NCBI RefSeq assembly: GCF_036711975.1
Contig: NW_027248950.1
Coordinates: 248,001-312,000, forward strand
Direction: 5' to 3'
Source: Onthophagus taurus
Lineage: Eukaryota; Arthropoda; Insecta; Coleoptera; Scarabaeidae
Length of the DNA stretch: 64,000 nt
Every line of letters starts with the position of its first letter. The first letter of the stretch is position 1. Positions 20,825 to 31,054 of this stretch are shown piece by piece. The position numbers and the translations under genes are program-made. The notes below the pieces were generated by a model that saw only the letters and a program-made list of their open reading frames with translations, had not been told where the DNA came from and searched no databases.

Positions 20825-22172
20825 ATGTTTGGTTGTTTTATATGTAACACCTTTACCTTCGAGACTGCTCATACTCTTATTGATCATTTAAAACACTTAC
20901 ATGGCGTTCCTTCTATATACAACTATAAATGTATTCAAACATGCTGTTGCCAACAATTTCAAAATATATACAAGTTCAAAATCCACTTATCAAAACATGA
21001 AAAAGATACAGAAGAAAAGCGATGTTCCTTAAATATTTTAAAAATAGATAAAAGTCAGTCAAAAGATAATCTTCAACAAGAAAATCAGTCTTCTGTGTGC
21101 CCCATTAATATAGAAACAAGTGATTTGTGCAACAAAGCCTACACAAGCAATGTGTATAACAATGTGGAATCTAATATTAAACGAAGCTTTGTGGCGTTTC
21201 TTTTACAGTTACACTCTAAAAAGAATTTGACAAGAAAAAATATTTTAGATATTCAGGACAGTATCAAGTTTACAATTACCACGTCAATGTCCGAATACAT
21301 ACATTCCGATGTTATACCTTTTATACATAATTTTAACTTGGTTCTCAAAAAAGTAAAATATTTAAGCGAAACACTTCAAAACCCGTTTAAAGGCATTGAC
21401 ACAGAATACAAGTTTTTTAAAGTTATCAGGCATATTGGTATATATCAACATCCAAAATCTTTTACAATTAGCAATTCTGTTTCAGAAATAATTGTTAATA
21501 ATTCACCAACAATAGAAAGCAGATTAGTAGAAGGTTGCATTTTAGATTTACATTTTCAGTTTAAGAAATATTTTGAAACGGGTAACAATTTTGAATTAAC
21601 CATACAAAATATGCAGCGTCTTCAAAATTGTAATAAGTTGTGTAATTTTATTAACGGGTTTTTATGGAAGAAGAAAACACAATGTCAGATTTCCAATAAT
21701 ATTATTATTCCGCTTTGCGGTATATACTCATGTTTTCCAACTATTCCTGCCTTTCAATTATCCAAACTAAGCAATATTTTAGTGCTAGGATTTTTGAAAT
21801 CGTGTGATATTCGAGAATTTGGAAATATGCGGTGTTTCACCAAGTTTACAGATGATATAAACAAATTACAACGCGAGGGCATAACTTTAAACATAAATAA
21901 CAAAAAAAAAGTACATGTTTATTTCCAACTTGGTTTAATTCTTGGCGATAACTTGGCTTTAAATGATATCTTAGGTTTTGCAACATCATTTTCGGCCAAT
22001 TATTTCTGTAGGTTTTGCAAGCAGAGTAAAGAAAATACACAAGTTAAATGTCATCAAATGGACAACTTATTAAGAAATGTCGATAATTACCATAATGATG
22101 TTTCCCTAAATAATCCATATTTGACTGGAATAAGGGAGAACTCTGTGCTCAATCAAATTTCTTCATATCATG
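20825..22172 (+). pseudogene. C2H2 / transposase-like gene, 5' part
   Basis: The ATG at 20825 ('MFGCFICNTFTFETAHTLIDH') begins a C2H2-type finger and is preferred to the ATG 60 bases upstream, which only adds a hydrophobic run. A second finger follows ('CIQTCCCQQFQNIYKFKIHLSKH'). After a linker comes a conserved block with 'FGNMRCFTKF', 'FQLGLILGDNLALNDILGF' and 'SANYFCRFCKQS', as in large uncharacterised animal proteins with a transposase-like (RNase H fold) core; that role is inferred. A gypsy element inserted after codon 449 at 22172, and the gene resumes at 31055. Frames beyond 22172 up to 22258 belong to the LTR. Confidence 0.6.
22168..22172 (+). repeat. TCATG target-site duplication, left
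   Basis: TCATG here and at 31050-31054 flank the gypsy element at 22173-31049. Confidence 0.75.
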
Positions 22173-22415
22173 TATCTTATGTTCTGTTTATCAATAAAGC
22201 GAACTACCAGCGTTCATATGATTCATCAACAACTATTATATTGTATTTACTTTATTAACCAACAGTTATAAATTTTTATACAAGTCCAAACAAGTACAAA
22301 CAAGCGACATGCAAGCGTCTCTCTTCTTATTATTGTCTTGGCGGGAACGTGCCAGCAACATGAAGTTGTTCCGATACCAACATAAATAACAATAATGTTA
22401 CTACATTATATAACA
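22173..22415 (-). repeat. gypsy element 1, 3' LTR (243 bp)
   Basis: Differs from 30807-31049 at one base that I can find (C/T in 'GCGACATG(C/T)AAGCG'). A purine tract 'AAAAGGGG' (minus strand, about 22427-22418) lies next to it, as expected of a polypurine primer. The near-identity of the LTRs implies recent insertion. Confidence 0.85.
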
Positions 22416-22466
22416 CGCCCCTTTTAAATCAAAATAAATTATTAAGGATGTAAAAAAAATCTAAAA

Positions 22467-25400
22467 TTACAAGACAAAATCGGTTAAATAATTAGGTACT
22501 TTACGTCGTCGTTCGGGTCTTAAATTATTACCTTCTACAGGTTCAATATTTTCGTTGTTTTGTGTAGTAGTTTCTATATTTGTGGTAGTAGGTTGAGTAA
22601 TCGTTATCGTTTTAGATATCAAATTAGAGGTAAAATATTTATTTTCAATTAGATCCATGTCATAAATTAATGAATTTTTAATATTACTTTTAAACTCAAA
22701 GTTTGACTTGATTAAAAATTTTCTATTTCTTCTGTACTTTCGTCCTTCTTCATCTAGCACCTCATAAGATCTTTCATTAACTCTTCCTACTATCTTCCCT
22801 CTTTTCCATTGATGATTAATTAGATTTTGAATTAAAACAGTGTCATTAATAGTCAATGGTTTTAAATCTTTTGCATTTCTATCATAAAAATTTTTTTGAC
22901 TTTTTTGCTTATCACTCATTTTTTTCTTTATTATTTCTTTTTCTATTATTTTTGGTTCTAAATCTTTATTTGTTGTTGGCATTTTTGTTTTAATCTTTCT
23001 ATTTAACAATAGCTGAGCAGGGGAAAATCCTAATTGTGGTAAAGGAGAATTTCTGTATTCAGTTAAAGCAATTATAAAATCACTATAACTTTTACATTTT
23101 TTTAACATCTTTTTTGCAATTCCTACTGCTTTTTCTGCTAATCCGTTTGATTGACTATTATAAGGACTAGAAAATTCATTTTTGAAATTCCAACTATTAG
23201 CAAAGATTATCATGTTTGTTGAATTAAATGGTATGTTATCGGATATTAAAATATCTGGTGCACCGAATCTACTGAAAATGTATGTTAAACATTCCAGTAT
23301 TTGTTCAATAGTTTTATTTTTAATTTCAATTACTTCTATCCAGTTTGAATAAAAATCCACCAAGACAAAGAAAATCTTACCTTTATATTCACATAAATCA
23401 GATGACAATATTTCCCATGGTCTTGTCGGAATCTTTCTGTTCAATAATGGTAATTTTGTATTAGAGTTCCTGTGAATTTGACAAACTTGACAACCATTTA
23501 CAAATCTTTCTATATCTTTCGTCATGTTGTTCCAATAAAATATTTGTCTTGCTCTTAATTTACACTTTTCCATACCCAAGTGTCCTTCATGTATAATAGC
23601 CAACATATCCCGTCTTAATTTTTTTGGTACTAATAATTTAGTGTTTTTAAATATTAACCCATTCGAAACATTTAGATCATCTCTAAATCTAAAATACATT
23701 TTAAGTTCGGGGCTCAAATTTTTTATATGACTGGGCCATTTCGTATCCATAAAGGTTTTTAGTTGGGATAAAATTTCATCACTCATCGTCTCTTTCTTAA
23801 ATGATTCCTTTCTTTGTTCACTCATGTTTAAATTCGTATACAATGTATGAATTATATATTCCATTTCTGGGTCATCAGGAATTACATCATTCAAAAATGA
23901 TCTTGACAATGTATCCGCAACATACATTTCTTTACCTGGCACATATTTTATTTCCAAATCGTATTTCAATAATCTGAGTAACATTCTCTGCAGTCTATTG
24001 GAAACATTATCCAAATTTTTGTTAAATATAGCAACCAATGGTTTATGATCGGTTTGTATAATTACTTTGTATCCATAAATAAAATTATGAAACTTTTCAC
24101 AAGCAAACTGTATAGCAAGTAACTCTTTTTCAATTTGTGCGTACCTCTTTTCAGTTGTTGTTAAAGCTCGTGATGCAAAAGCAATTGGTTTATCCTGCAT
24201 TAAACAACTACCTAAGCCTTCACTTGACGCATCCGTTTGAATTATGATGGATTTTGAGGAATCAAATATTCCTGAAGTGGGCACTTTAGTTAGTAAGTCT
24301 TTTAAATAATCTAACTCTTTTTCATGTTCTTGTTTCCAAACAAATTTAACATTATTTTTCGTTAATTCTCTTATTTTGTATGTTAATTTTGACAAATTAG
24401 GAATATATTTTGTAAAAAATTTGAGTAGACCAAGAATTCTTAACAATTCAGTTTTGTTATTTGGTGTTTTTAAGTTTTTAATTGCTACTAAATTTTTTTC
24501 ATCTGGTTTTATACAATTATTTGATATAACTTGACCCATGAACGTAACTTCATTTTGTTTATATTGCAATTTATTACTGTTAAATGTAACATTATAAATC
24601 ATCGCTCTTTCAAAAACTTTTCTGAGTGCTAAATCATGTTCTTTTTCTGTTATACCTGATATAATAATATCATCAAAATAAATTTCAACATCAGGTATGT
24701 CACCAAAAATTTCAAAATTTTTAGCTTGAAATATTTCTGGAGCTGAAGATATACCAAATGGTAATCTGTTAAATTTATATCTCCCAAATGGAGTATTAAA
24801 AGTGCATAGTTCACTACTTTTTTCATCTAGTTTTAGTTGCCAAAAACCTTCTTTCATATCCATGACCGTAAAAACATTTTTTGCAGCCAATCTAGTAAAA
24901 ATATCTTCACTAGTCGGGATCATAAAATGTTGACGTTTAATAAATTTATTTAATGGTTTTGGATCCAGGCACAACCTTAACTGACCATTAGGTTTCTCAA
25001 CAATCATCAAACTATTTACCCAATCAGTTGGCTGGTCCACTTTTGAAATTATTTCTTTTTTCTCTAAATTCTCTAAAGTTTCTTTTAATTTTGGTCTTAA
25101 TGATAACGGAATTTTTCTTTTTGCTTGAATTGTAGGTATAGCACTGTTTGTTAATTCAATTTTACATGTACCTGTTATTTCACCTAAGCTATCAAACAAA
25201 TCTTGGTAACCTTCCAATAATTCAGTTTTGTTTTTAGGCATTTCTGCTTGTTCATCAATCTTATTTAAAGTATTAATAATACCTAACAATGGTTCTGTTT
25301 TTATGTTTACAACAACAAAACTAATAATCTTTGATACATTTTTATAACCACAAGATAAATATATTTTCCCTATAGGTTTTAATTTATTATTGCCAAAAGC

Positions 25401-25906
25401 TACTAACGTAATTGGTGTTAAATCCAATTGTTTTTTTACATTTAAACTATTGAAAATATGTAAAGGTAAAACACTTACGTCAGCACCTGTATCTAATTTG
25501 AATTTAATTTCATTATTTAATATTTTTAAGTTTTCATACCAGCAATTTTTTTTCTTACAAGTTACAGAGTAAATGAACAATTCTACATCTTCCTTTTCTT
25601 CTATTTCGGTATTTATTATTGAAATTTCCTCTTCATTGTTATCTTCTTGAACTTCATTTATTTTTTCTTTTTTCTGTTCTTTTGGTGTTCCTTTTCGTTC
25701 TTCATGTTCTTGTGTTCTCTTGTCCTTCTTACAAACTTTTGCAAAGTGATTACGACCCTGACAATTTGCGCATGTTTTACCATATGCGGGACATTTTCTT
25801 GGTTCGTGTTGTAATCCACAGTAATTACATTTCTTCTTTACTTGGTTTATCTCTTTTAAAGGGTTTAATACTTGCGCGTGATATTTTCCTAATTCAATTG
25901 ATTTAC

Positions 25907-25907
<1 letters not shown>
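22467..25907 (-). CDS. pol: gypsy element 1 gag C-terminus and pol (PR, RT, RNase H, INT)
   Basis: A 1157-aa open frame (to 25940) whose first dozen residues come from the tail repeat of the inserted LINE. True gypsy sequence starts near 'SIELGKYHAQ'. Order: two zinc knuckles of Gag nucleocapsid ('CNYCGLQHEPRKC', 'CANCQGRNHFAKVC', residues about 38-70), protease 'LDTGADVSVLP' (about 153), RT with 'YFDDIIISG' (about 422), RNase H 'QTDASSEGLG' (about 565), integrase with an HHCC finger ('HEGHLGMEKC...CQVC') and a DDE core ('SSDLCEY', 'ILISDNIPF', 'GLAEKAVG'). No stop or frameshift interrupts it. The element cannot make intact Gag because of the LINE. No envelope gene. Confidence 0.9.
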
Positions 25908-25911
<4 letters not shown>

Positions 25912-25937
<26 letters not shown>

Positions 25938-25940
25938 CAT
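25912..25940 (-). repeat. (ATTT)n tail of the non-LTR element
   Basis: About seven tandem tetranucleotide units at the 3' end of the element, directly abutting gypsy coding sequence. Confidence 0.7.
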
Positions 25941-26118
25941 TTATTGTACAAAGAAGTATAAAGAAAAAAAAACAATATATATATAAACAAAATCAAAATA
26001 TAATCATAGAAACGAAAAAAGTTATAACAAAAATAAAGAGAGAAAAAAAAAAAAAAAAAAAAGAACACATCTCAACTACAGCAAAAATAGAAAATAACTT
26101 CTCTTCTTTGCACAACCG

Positions 26119-26165
26119 CGAGGTGACAATTCAGGAACAACACCTGATCTTCCATTGTCACCTCG
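26119..26165 (-). promoter_or_regulatory. 3' UTR stem-loop of the non-LTR element
   Basis: Perfect 12-bp inverted arms CGAGGTGACAAT (26119-26130) and ATTGTCACCTCG (26154-26165), with a further TCAGG/CCTGA pairing inside, in an otherwise A-rich 3' UTR about 180 bases from the tail. It could be the structure recognised by the element's RT; that function is inferred. Confidence 0.4.
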
Positions 26166-26336
26166 AAAAAAAAAAGAAAAACAATTTTAAAACAAAAAAA
26201 GTTAGGAAAAAAAAAAAAACAAATTAGGAAAGTAAAAATTAAAAATTACAAAATTAAGAAAATTAAATTCCGGGTTCATACAAAAACAATAAAGTAGTTA
26301 TAACTGCCAGACCGGTAAACAACAACCGAACTTGAC

Positions 26337-29210
26337 TCACCATCTGACCTGATCGCCCATCACACTCAGATTCTGACGCTGATTAATAATTAATGTCTGA
26401 TTATCGAAAAGTTTTGCATAGAGCTCTCTCCGAAACCGCGCAGCCCCCACGGACTTAAGTTCATCCGGCAGTTCATTATATGATTTATATATGTGATACG
26501 AGAAGGAACGCTTAAACATTGAGGTTCTATGATAAGGAGGATATATGTGGTGTTTCCCTCTCGTATCACGATCACGAACTGTAAAATTAAAGCGTATTTT
26601 ATCATATAAATACTTAGGGGTTTTCGTTTTTATTAATTTGTTATAAAATATGAGTACATGGAGCTGCCTTCTGTTACCCATTGATAACCACCCCGCCCCA
26701 GTCAGTTTATAAGTTATAGAATCGAATTTGCGGATACCATAAATAAATCTTAGGCAGTTGTTCCGCACTACCTGAATGCGTTTTGCTTCAGAAGAACAAA
26801 TAGCAGGGTGGTAGACCGGTACTAAATAATTAAACTGCGACAGCACAAGAGCTTCGCATAATCCCTTCTTCAAGTGAGGAGGCAGACACGCCCTGTGAGG
26901 ATATAACATCCGTAAACTCAAATAAGCATTTCTAATGTACCGCCCGACCTGAGTTCTATATCTAAAGTCACTCGATAGAGAAAGACCTAAACTTTTAGCT
27001 TCGTCTATAAAGGGAAGAGTGCAACCACCAATATTAATGTGTATTAAGTTCTTCAGCTCAGAACAGATACGCTGATTGCCGAACAACATAACCGCAGATT
27101 TCCCAGGATTAATTTTCAGCTGGTGTAAATTTGAAATATCCCACAGGGTTTGAAGGTCCAAGTTGATTTTCTCTTGTGCTGTGATATATTCATCCGGTTT
27201 AAAACTACAATAGAGCTGGGTATCATCAGCATACATATGAAAGTTGTTAAACCTAATGCACTCCAATATAAGGGAAGTGTAAAACGTGTATAAAATTGGC
27301 GCGATAATTGAACCCTGTGGGACACCATGCTCGACCAGTCTAGCTGTAGACAACAAATTATCTATTTGAACCACTTGATAACGATTGGACAGATAATCAC
27401 CAAGGAGTTGCTGCGCAGACACGCCAAGCCCAAAGTAATTTAAAATTTTTAATAAAGTGCTATGGTTCACCGTATCAAACGCCTTACTGTAATCTAACAA
27501 CGTTACTATTGTTACATCGCCCCTGTCTGTAGCCACCATAATGTCATCCGTGATTGCCAACATTGCCGTCGTACAGCTGTATCCCCCTCGGAAGCCAGAC
27601 TGAGTAAGAGGAAAAATATCATAGAGGCTAGCAAACTGCGTCAGTTGACACTGAATGACTCTCTCAAACACTTTAGCAAGAAACGGGAGGATACTGATAG
27701 GCCGCAGGTCACTAAGGGAAGGTTCCGATTTTTTAGGTATAGGTTTTACTATAGCACATTTCCAACAGTCCGGGACCATTCCCTCTAACAGACAGGAGTT
27801 AATTATATGCGTGACATAAGGAATCACTGTGGGGCAACATAGCTTCAACATATGTGAACTAATACCGTCTGACCCCGCGGAGGAAGATTTAAAATTATAA
27901 ATAATATCACTTATAGTGTCAAGAGTAACTGTTGAAAATTCAAAGTTTCTATCAGAAAAAGGAGTACAATTATATCGGTCGGGCCCATCCCCATCGGCAA
28001 TACCGTCAACTATACCCGCAACCCCATCAATGAAAAAGTCATTCAACTCATCAACATGTTTGAGATGGGCAGGCAACTCATAATGTTTCCTCCGCTTCAC
28101 GTTTAAAGATTCAAGACGACGCCAAACGCTTTTATTATTAAAGTTATTCGTGATAAATTCAAAATAAGCCCGTTTTTCGGCAATTACCGTGCGTGTAGTT
28201 AAATTTCGTAAATCTTTATAATACTCCCATGTAGCAATATTACCAGTCTGCCTGAATCTTTTTTTAGCATCATCCCGAAGTCTCATCAGTAGTCTTAGAT
28301 TTTCAGTTAACCAAGGAGATCTAACTTCAGAGAGGACACACTTTTTTATGGGGGCGTGAAGATCAAATAGAGAAGTGATTTTACTGTTAAAGTAATTCAC
28401 CTTTTCATTGACTGAATTCATCCTTAATATACAATTAAAAGGTATCTGATTAAGGTCATGAGTAAATCGTTCTAAATTAATTTTAGCGATACTCCGCAAG
28501 TAACGGACAGCTGGCACGTTATGACAAACATTTACAGCAAGTTCACAAAAGACGACATCATGGTCTGAAAAAGCGCAGTCCATCACCCCCGATGAGCAAG
28601 CTAAGGAAGTATCAAATGTGATAATAAGGTCCAGAAGTGTAGCGGTTAGTGCAGTTATCCTTGTCGGACAGTCAATCAGCTGGGTTGCTTCCCACGAATC
28701 CAAAAAAGAAGATAGATGAAGTGAATCTGGGCTCCCGGGGTTGAGCAAATTAATGTTAAAGTCACCACAACAAAGAATTCGCTCAGTCAATAACAAACAA
28801 TTCGCAACCGAGTCATCCAGCTCACTCAAAAATAGAGAGTAATGAATGTCATTCGGCTTGTAGGCAACTCCCACCGCTATATCACCGCCATGCAAATGTA
28901 GTAATAGCCAGAGCTGTTCAATAGAGTTGATAACAGAAAGTTTTATATTCTTTTTTACATAAAAGCATACACCACCTCCCCTAGAGCCCCGATCACATCT
29001 TATAACACGGTAACCATCAATAGCAATCAAATCATCAGCGACCAAATCCGAAAGCCAGGTTTCAGAAAGAGCTACTATGTCCACGCACGAATCAGACAGA
29101 AAATCACGCAAGTTAATGACCTTCGGCAGTAGAGATCTTATATTTAAATGAGCGAATTTTACTCTTCTTGAATTCGACATCCACAAAAGCGATTGGCAAA
29201 AACAAAACAA
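26337..29210 (-). CDS. non-LTR ORF2: endonuclease plus reverse transcriptase
   Basis: 957 aa, uninterrupted. N-terminal apurinic-like endonuclease: 'FAHLNIRSLLPK' (about 19-30), 'DIVALSETWLSD' (about 44-55), 'CGDFNINLL' (about 147) and 'FSDHDVV' (about 213). RT: 'LRPISILPFLAKVFERVI', 'LDYSKAFDTVNH', 'GVPQGSIIAPILY' and catalytic 'MYADDTQLY', then the thumb and a C-terminal region. It nicks target DNA and primes reverse transcription there. EN-RT order and motifs fit the Jockey/CR1 group; I see no RNase H. The start ATG is followed shortly by a second methionine ('MSNSRRVKFAHLN'), which is the more usual beginning. Full-length appearance suggests recent activity. Confidence 0.9.
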   Translation of the reverse strand: MFCFCQSLLWMSNSRRVKFAHLNIRSLLPKVINLRDFLSDSCVDIVALSETWLSDLVADDLIAIDGYRVIRCDRGSRGGGVCFYVKKNIKLSVINSIEQLWLLLHLHGGDIAVGVAYKPNDIHYSLFLSELDDSVANCLLLTERILCCGDFNINLLNPGSPDSLHLSSFLDSWEATQLIDCPTRITALTATLLDLIITFDTSLACSSGVMDCAFSDHDVVFCELAVNVCHNVPAVRYLRSIAKINLERFTHDLNQIPFNCILRMNSVNEKVNYFNSKITSLFDLHAPIKKCVLSEVRSPWLTENLRLLMRLRDDAKKRFRQTGNIATWEYYKDLRNLTTRTVIAEKRAYFEFITNNFNNKSVWRRLESLNVKRRKHYELPAHLKHVDELNDFFIDGVAGIVDGIADGDGPDRYNCTPFSDRNFEFSTVTLDTISDIIYNFKSSSAGSDGISSHMLKLCCPTVIPYVTHIINSCLLEGMVPDCWKCAIVKPIPKKSEPSLSDLRPISILPFLAKVFERVIQCQLTQFASLYDIFPLTQSGFRGGYSCTTAMLAITDDIMVATDRGDVTIVTLLDYSKAFDTVNHSTLLKILNYFGLGVSAQQLLGDYLSNRYQVVQIDNLLSTARLVEHGVPQGSIIAPILYTFYTSLILECIRFNNFHMYADDTQLYCSFKPDEYITAQEKINLDLQTLWDISNLHQLKINPGKSAVMLFGNQRICSELKNLIHINIGGCTLPFIDEAKSLGLSLSSDFRYRTQVGRYIRNAYLSLRMLYPHRACLPPHLKKGLCEALVLSQFNYLVPVYHPAICSSEAKRIQVVRNNCLRFIYGIRKFDSITYKLTGAGWLSMGNRRQLHVLIFYNKLIKTKTPKYLYDKIRFNFTVRDRDTRGKHHIYPPYHRTSMFKRSFSYHIYKSYNELPDELKSVGAARFRRELYAKLFDNQTLIINQRQNLSVMGDQVRW

Positions 29211-29484
29211 AAAAAAAAAAAAAAAAAAAGCAATTATAATAATAATAAATCACAGTTCGGTATACTTCAACGGTCTGACAAATTAAAGCAAAAGAGACAA
29301 TAAATGTAATATAAAGCTAAAGCAACTATGCAAGAGAAAAAAAAGAAAAAAAAACAAACAAAATAAGTTCAAGGTAACTGAGATAATTCGTTCCACTCAC
29401 TCCGTTTCCATAAAAACAAAAATGTATTTTATAATATAATGAAATAAATTTAGATTCTAAAAAAAAAAAAAAAAATGTTTACGC

Positions 29485-30180
29485 TTACGCAGAGCTTAGA
29501 AGACCATCCAAATCAGCGCGCGATCTAACAGCAATAGATAAGTTATTATGTTTAATAAAAATCTTTCCATCATAGGACCAAACATTTCTAACACCGAATT
29601 TATCCTTAGCTAACTTTAATAAATTGTATTTGGTAGCAGTCAAATCTTCGGATATCACTAACCTGGTACCTTTTAACTTTGACTTGGCTCTAAAGACACG
29701 TTCACGGAATCTATAACTAGTGAATTTCACTAATATAGGACGCACAACCTTGGAATTTCCTTCCTGGACAGGACCGGTCTTGCGGCCGCGAATAGTATCT
29801 TCCGACGTGGCTCCCATTCCCGATCTTCTCTGGACGGGACCAACTCGATGGCAGCGATCGATGTTTTCAGAAGAGATCTCCACACCCAATTTTTCTTTAA
29901 AAATATCGAGTAGTTTGCTCTCAACATTTTCGTTCTTCTCCTCAACGATACCGTAAACACGTACACTGGCCCGCCGTGTGTATTGCTCGATGTCGTCGAG
30001 TTTTCCACGCAAAAACTGGTTCTCTTCCTCCAACTTGACCGCGTGAGTTCTCAGGGAATCCACTTCTTTATTAATTAATTTTGCGATCCTTACGCAGAAA
30101 TCCTCTTGTTCAAACATCCTTTTAACTGACTGGTTGAATAATTCTTCGATTTGACGTAGATCTTCGGCACTTAAACGCAT
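29485..30180 (-). CDS. non-LTR ORF1: coiled-coil/RRM-like RNA-binding protein
   Basis: 231 aa. Residues about 1-65 form a heptad-rich coiled coil ('EEENQFLRGKLDDIEQYTRR'). Then follow 'ASVRVYGIVEE' and 'IDRCHRVG', the start of an RRM-like fold as in L1 ORF1p-type proteins, and a C-terminal domain ('RPILVKFTSYRFRERVF', 'LVISEDLTATKYNLLKLA', 'VWSYDGKIFIK'). Such proteins trimerise and coat element RNA. It sits upstream of ORF2 on the same strand, separated by a 274-base A-rich spacer. No frameshift was noticed. Confidence 0.8.
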   Translation of the reverse strand: MRLSAEDLRQIEELFNQSVKRMFEQEDFCVRIAKLINKEVDSLRTHAVKLEEENQFLRGKLDDIEQYTRRASVRVYGIVEEKNENVESKLLDIFKEKLGVEISSENIDRCHRVGPVQRRSGMGATSEDTIRGRKTGPVQEGNSKVVRPILVKFTSYRFRERVFRAKSKLKGTRLVISEDLTATKYNLLKLAKDKFGVRNVWSYDGKIFIKHNNLSIAVRSRADLDGLLSSA

Positions 30181-30252
30181 TTTGAAGAAATAAAATCGTA
30201 ATTTAACGGAGCGAGGTAAAGCACGTCCTACTCAGTATGAAACATGAACCGG

Positions 30253-30774
30253 AATCCAATAACCTTGAATTTTTTCTAAGGAAATATCACTTTCTCCCAA
30301 CAATCTTTGTTGCACGTTTTTGTCAAAAATACTTGTAACTAGCTTGTCTCTTATCATTCTATCTTCGTATGTTTGTCTACATTTATCATTTTCACACTTA
30401 AATTCACATAATGCAGCTTGTGTACGCAACTCCGTAATGTATGCATCTATTGTTTGTTCTTCTTTTTGTTGTAAGTTATTAAACTTGAATGTTTCTACTA
30501 CAAGATTTCTTTTTGGAATTAAGTACTCTTCAAACTGTTTCATAGTTTTTTCTAGTGTTTCATCTTTATCTCTTTTAAACGTGTTGTAAATTCTTAGGCC
30601 TTCGTCACCAATAACGTTTAAGAGTATGGCAATTTTAACACTTTCATCTTCTAGGTTATCTTTTTGCGATGCTTTCATATAAAGATTAAACTTTTGTTTC
30701 CAAATAACCCATGTTTCAGCAGGATTATTAGAAAAATCTAATGTTTTCGGTGGTTTAAACTCCATTTTATCCAC
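30253..30774 (-). pseudogene. gag: gypsy element 1 gag, N-terminal part
   Basis: Starts 'MDKMEFKPPKTLDF' and shows a capsid-like Gag fold: 'TWVIWKQKFNLYM', 'LLNVIGDEGLRIYNTF', 'FKFNNLQQKEEQTIDAYITE' and 'RDKLVTSIFDKNVQQRLL'. The reading frame leaves gypsy sequence after 'ISLEKI', where the LINE begins; the zinc-knuckle end of Gag is found beyond the LINE at about 25905. Broken by insertion, otherwise intact. Confidence 0.85.
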
Positions 30775-30806
30775 TTTTTGTTTTTTCTTTTATACACCTG
30801 ACACCA

Positions 30807-31049
30807 TATCTTATGTTCTGTTTATCAATAAAGCGAACTACCAGCGTTCATATGATTCATCAACAACTATTATATTGTATTTACTTTATTAACCAACAGT
30901 TATAAATTTTTATACAAGTCCAAACAAGTACAAACAAGCGACATGTAAGCGTCTCTCTTCTTATTATTGTCTTGGCGGGAACGTGCCAGCAACATGAAGT
31001 TGTTCCGATACCAACATAAATAACAATAATGTTACTACATTATATAACA
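30807..31049 (-). repeat. gypsy element 1, 5' LTR (243 bp)
   Basis: Pairs with 22173-22415. On the minus strand it is followed by TGGTGTCAGG, probably the primer-binding site (tRNA-Leu type by resemblance). Confidence 0.85.
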
Positions 31050-31054
31050 TCATG
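31050..31054 (+). repeat. TCATG target-site duplication, right
   Basis: See 22168-22172. Confidence 0.75.

Larger units (their letters stand above)
25908..30252 (-). mobile_element. non-LTR retrotransposon (CR1/Jockey-type), two ORFs
   Basis: Minus strand: 5' end near 30252 inside gypsy gag, ORF1, ORF2, A-rich 3' UTR (26336-25941) and a tail of ATTT repeats (25940-25912), as many CR1/Jockey-clade elements end in short tandem repeats. Exact limits and target duplication are unclear because the flanks are AT-rich. Confidence 0.75.
22173..31049 (-). mobile_element. Ty3/gypsy element 1, full length, with a LINE inside
   Basis: Two 243-bp LTRs, 5-bp TCATG duplication, gag and pol on the minus strand, primer-binding-like TGGTGTCAGG directly after the 5' LTR (30806-30797). 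It disrupts the C2H2/transposase-like gene and is itself disrupted in gag by a non-LTR element (about 25908-30252). Confidence 0.85.

Noticed and set aside
22173-22258. Continuation of the C2H2/transposase-like gene to a stop at 22258
   Set aside because: These codons are LTR sequence, identical at 30807-30892; the gene really continues at 31055.
29720-30008. Open frames on both strands within non-LTR ORF1
   Set aside because: Shadows of the ORF1 coding sequence, which has a recognisable coiled coil and RRM-like part.
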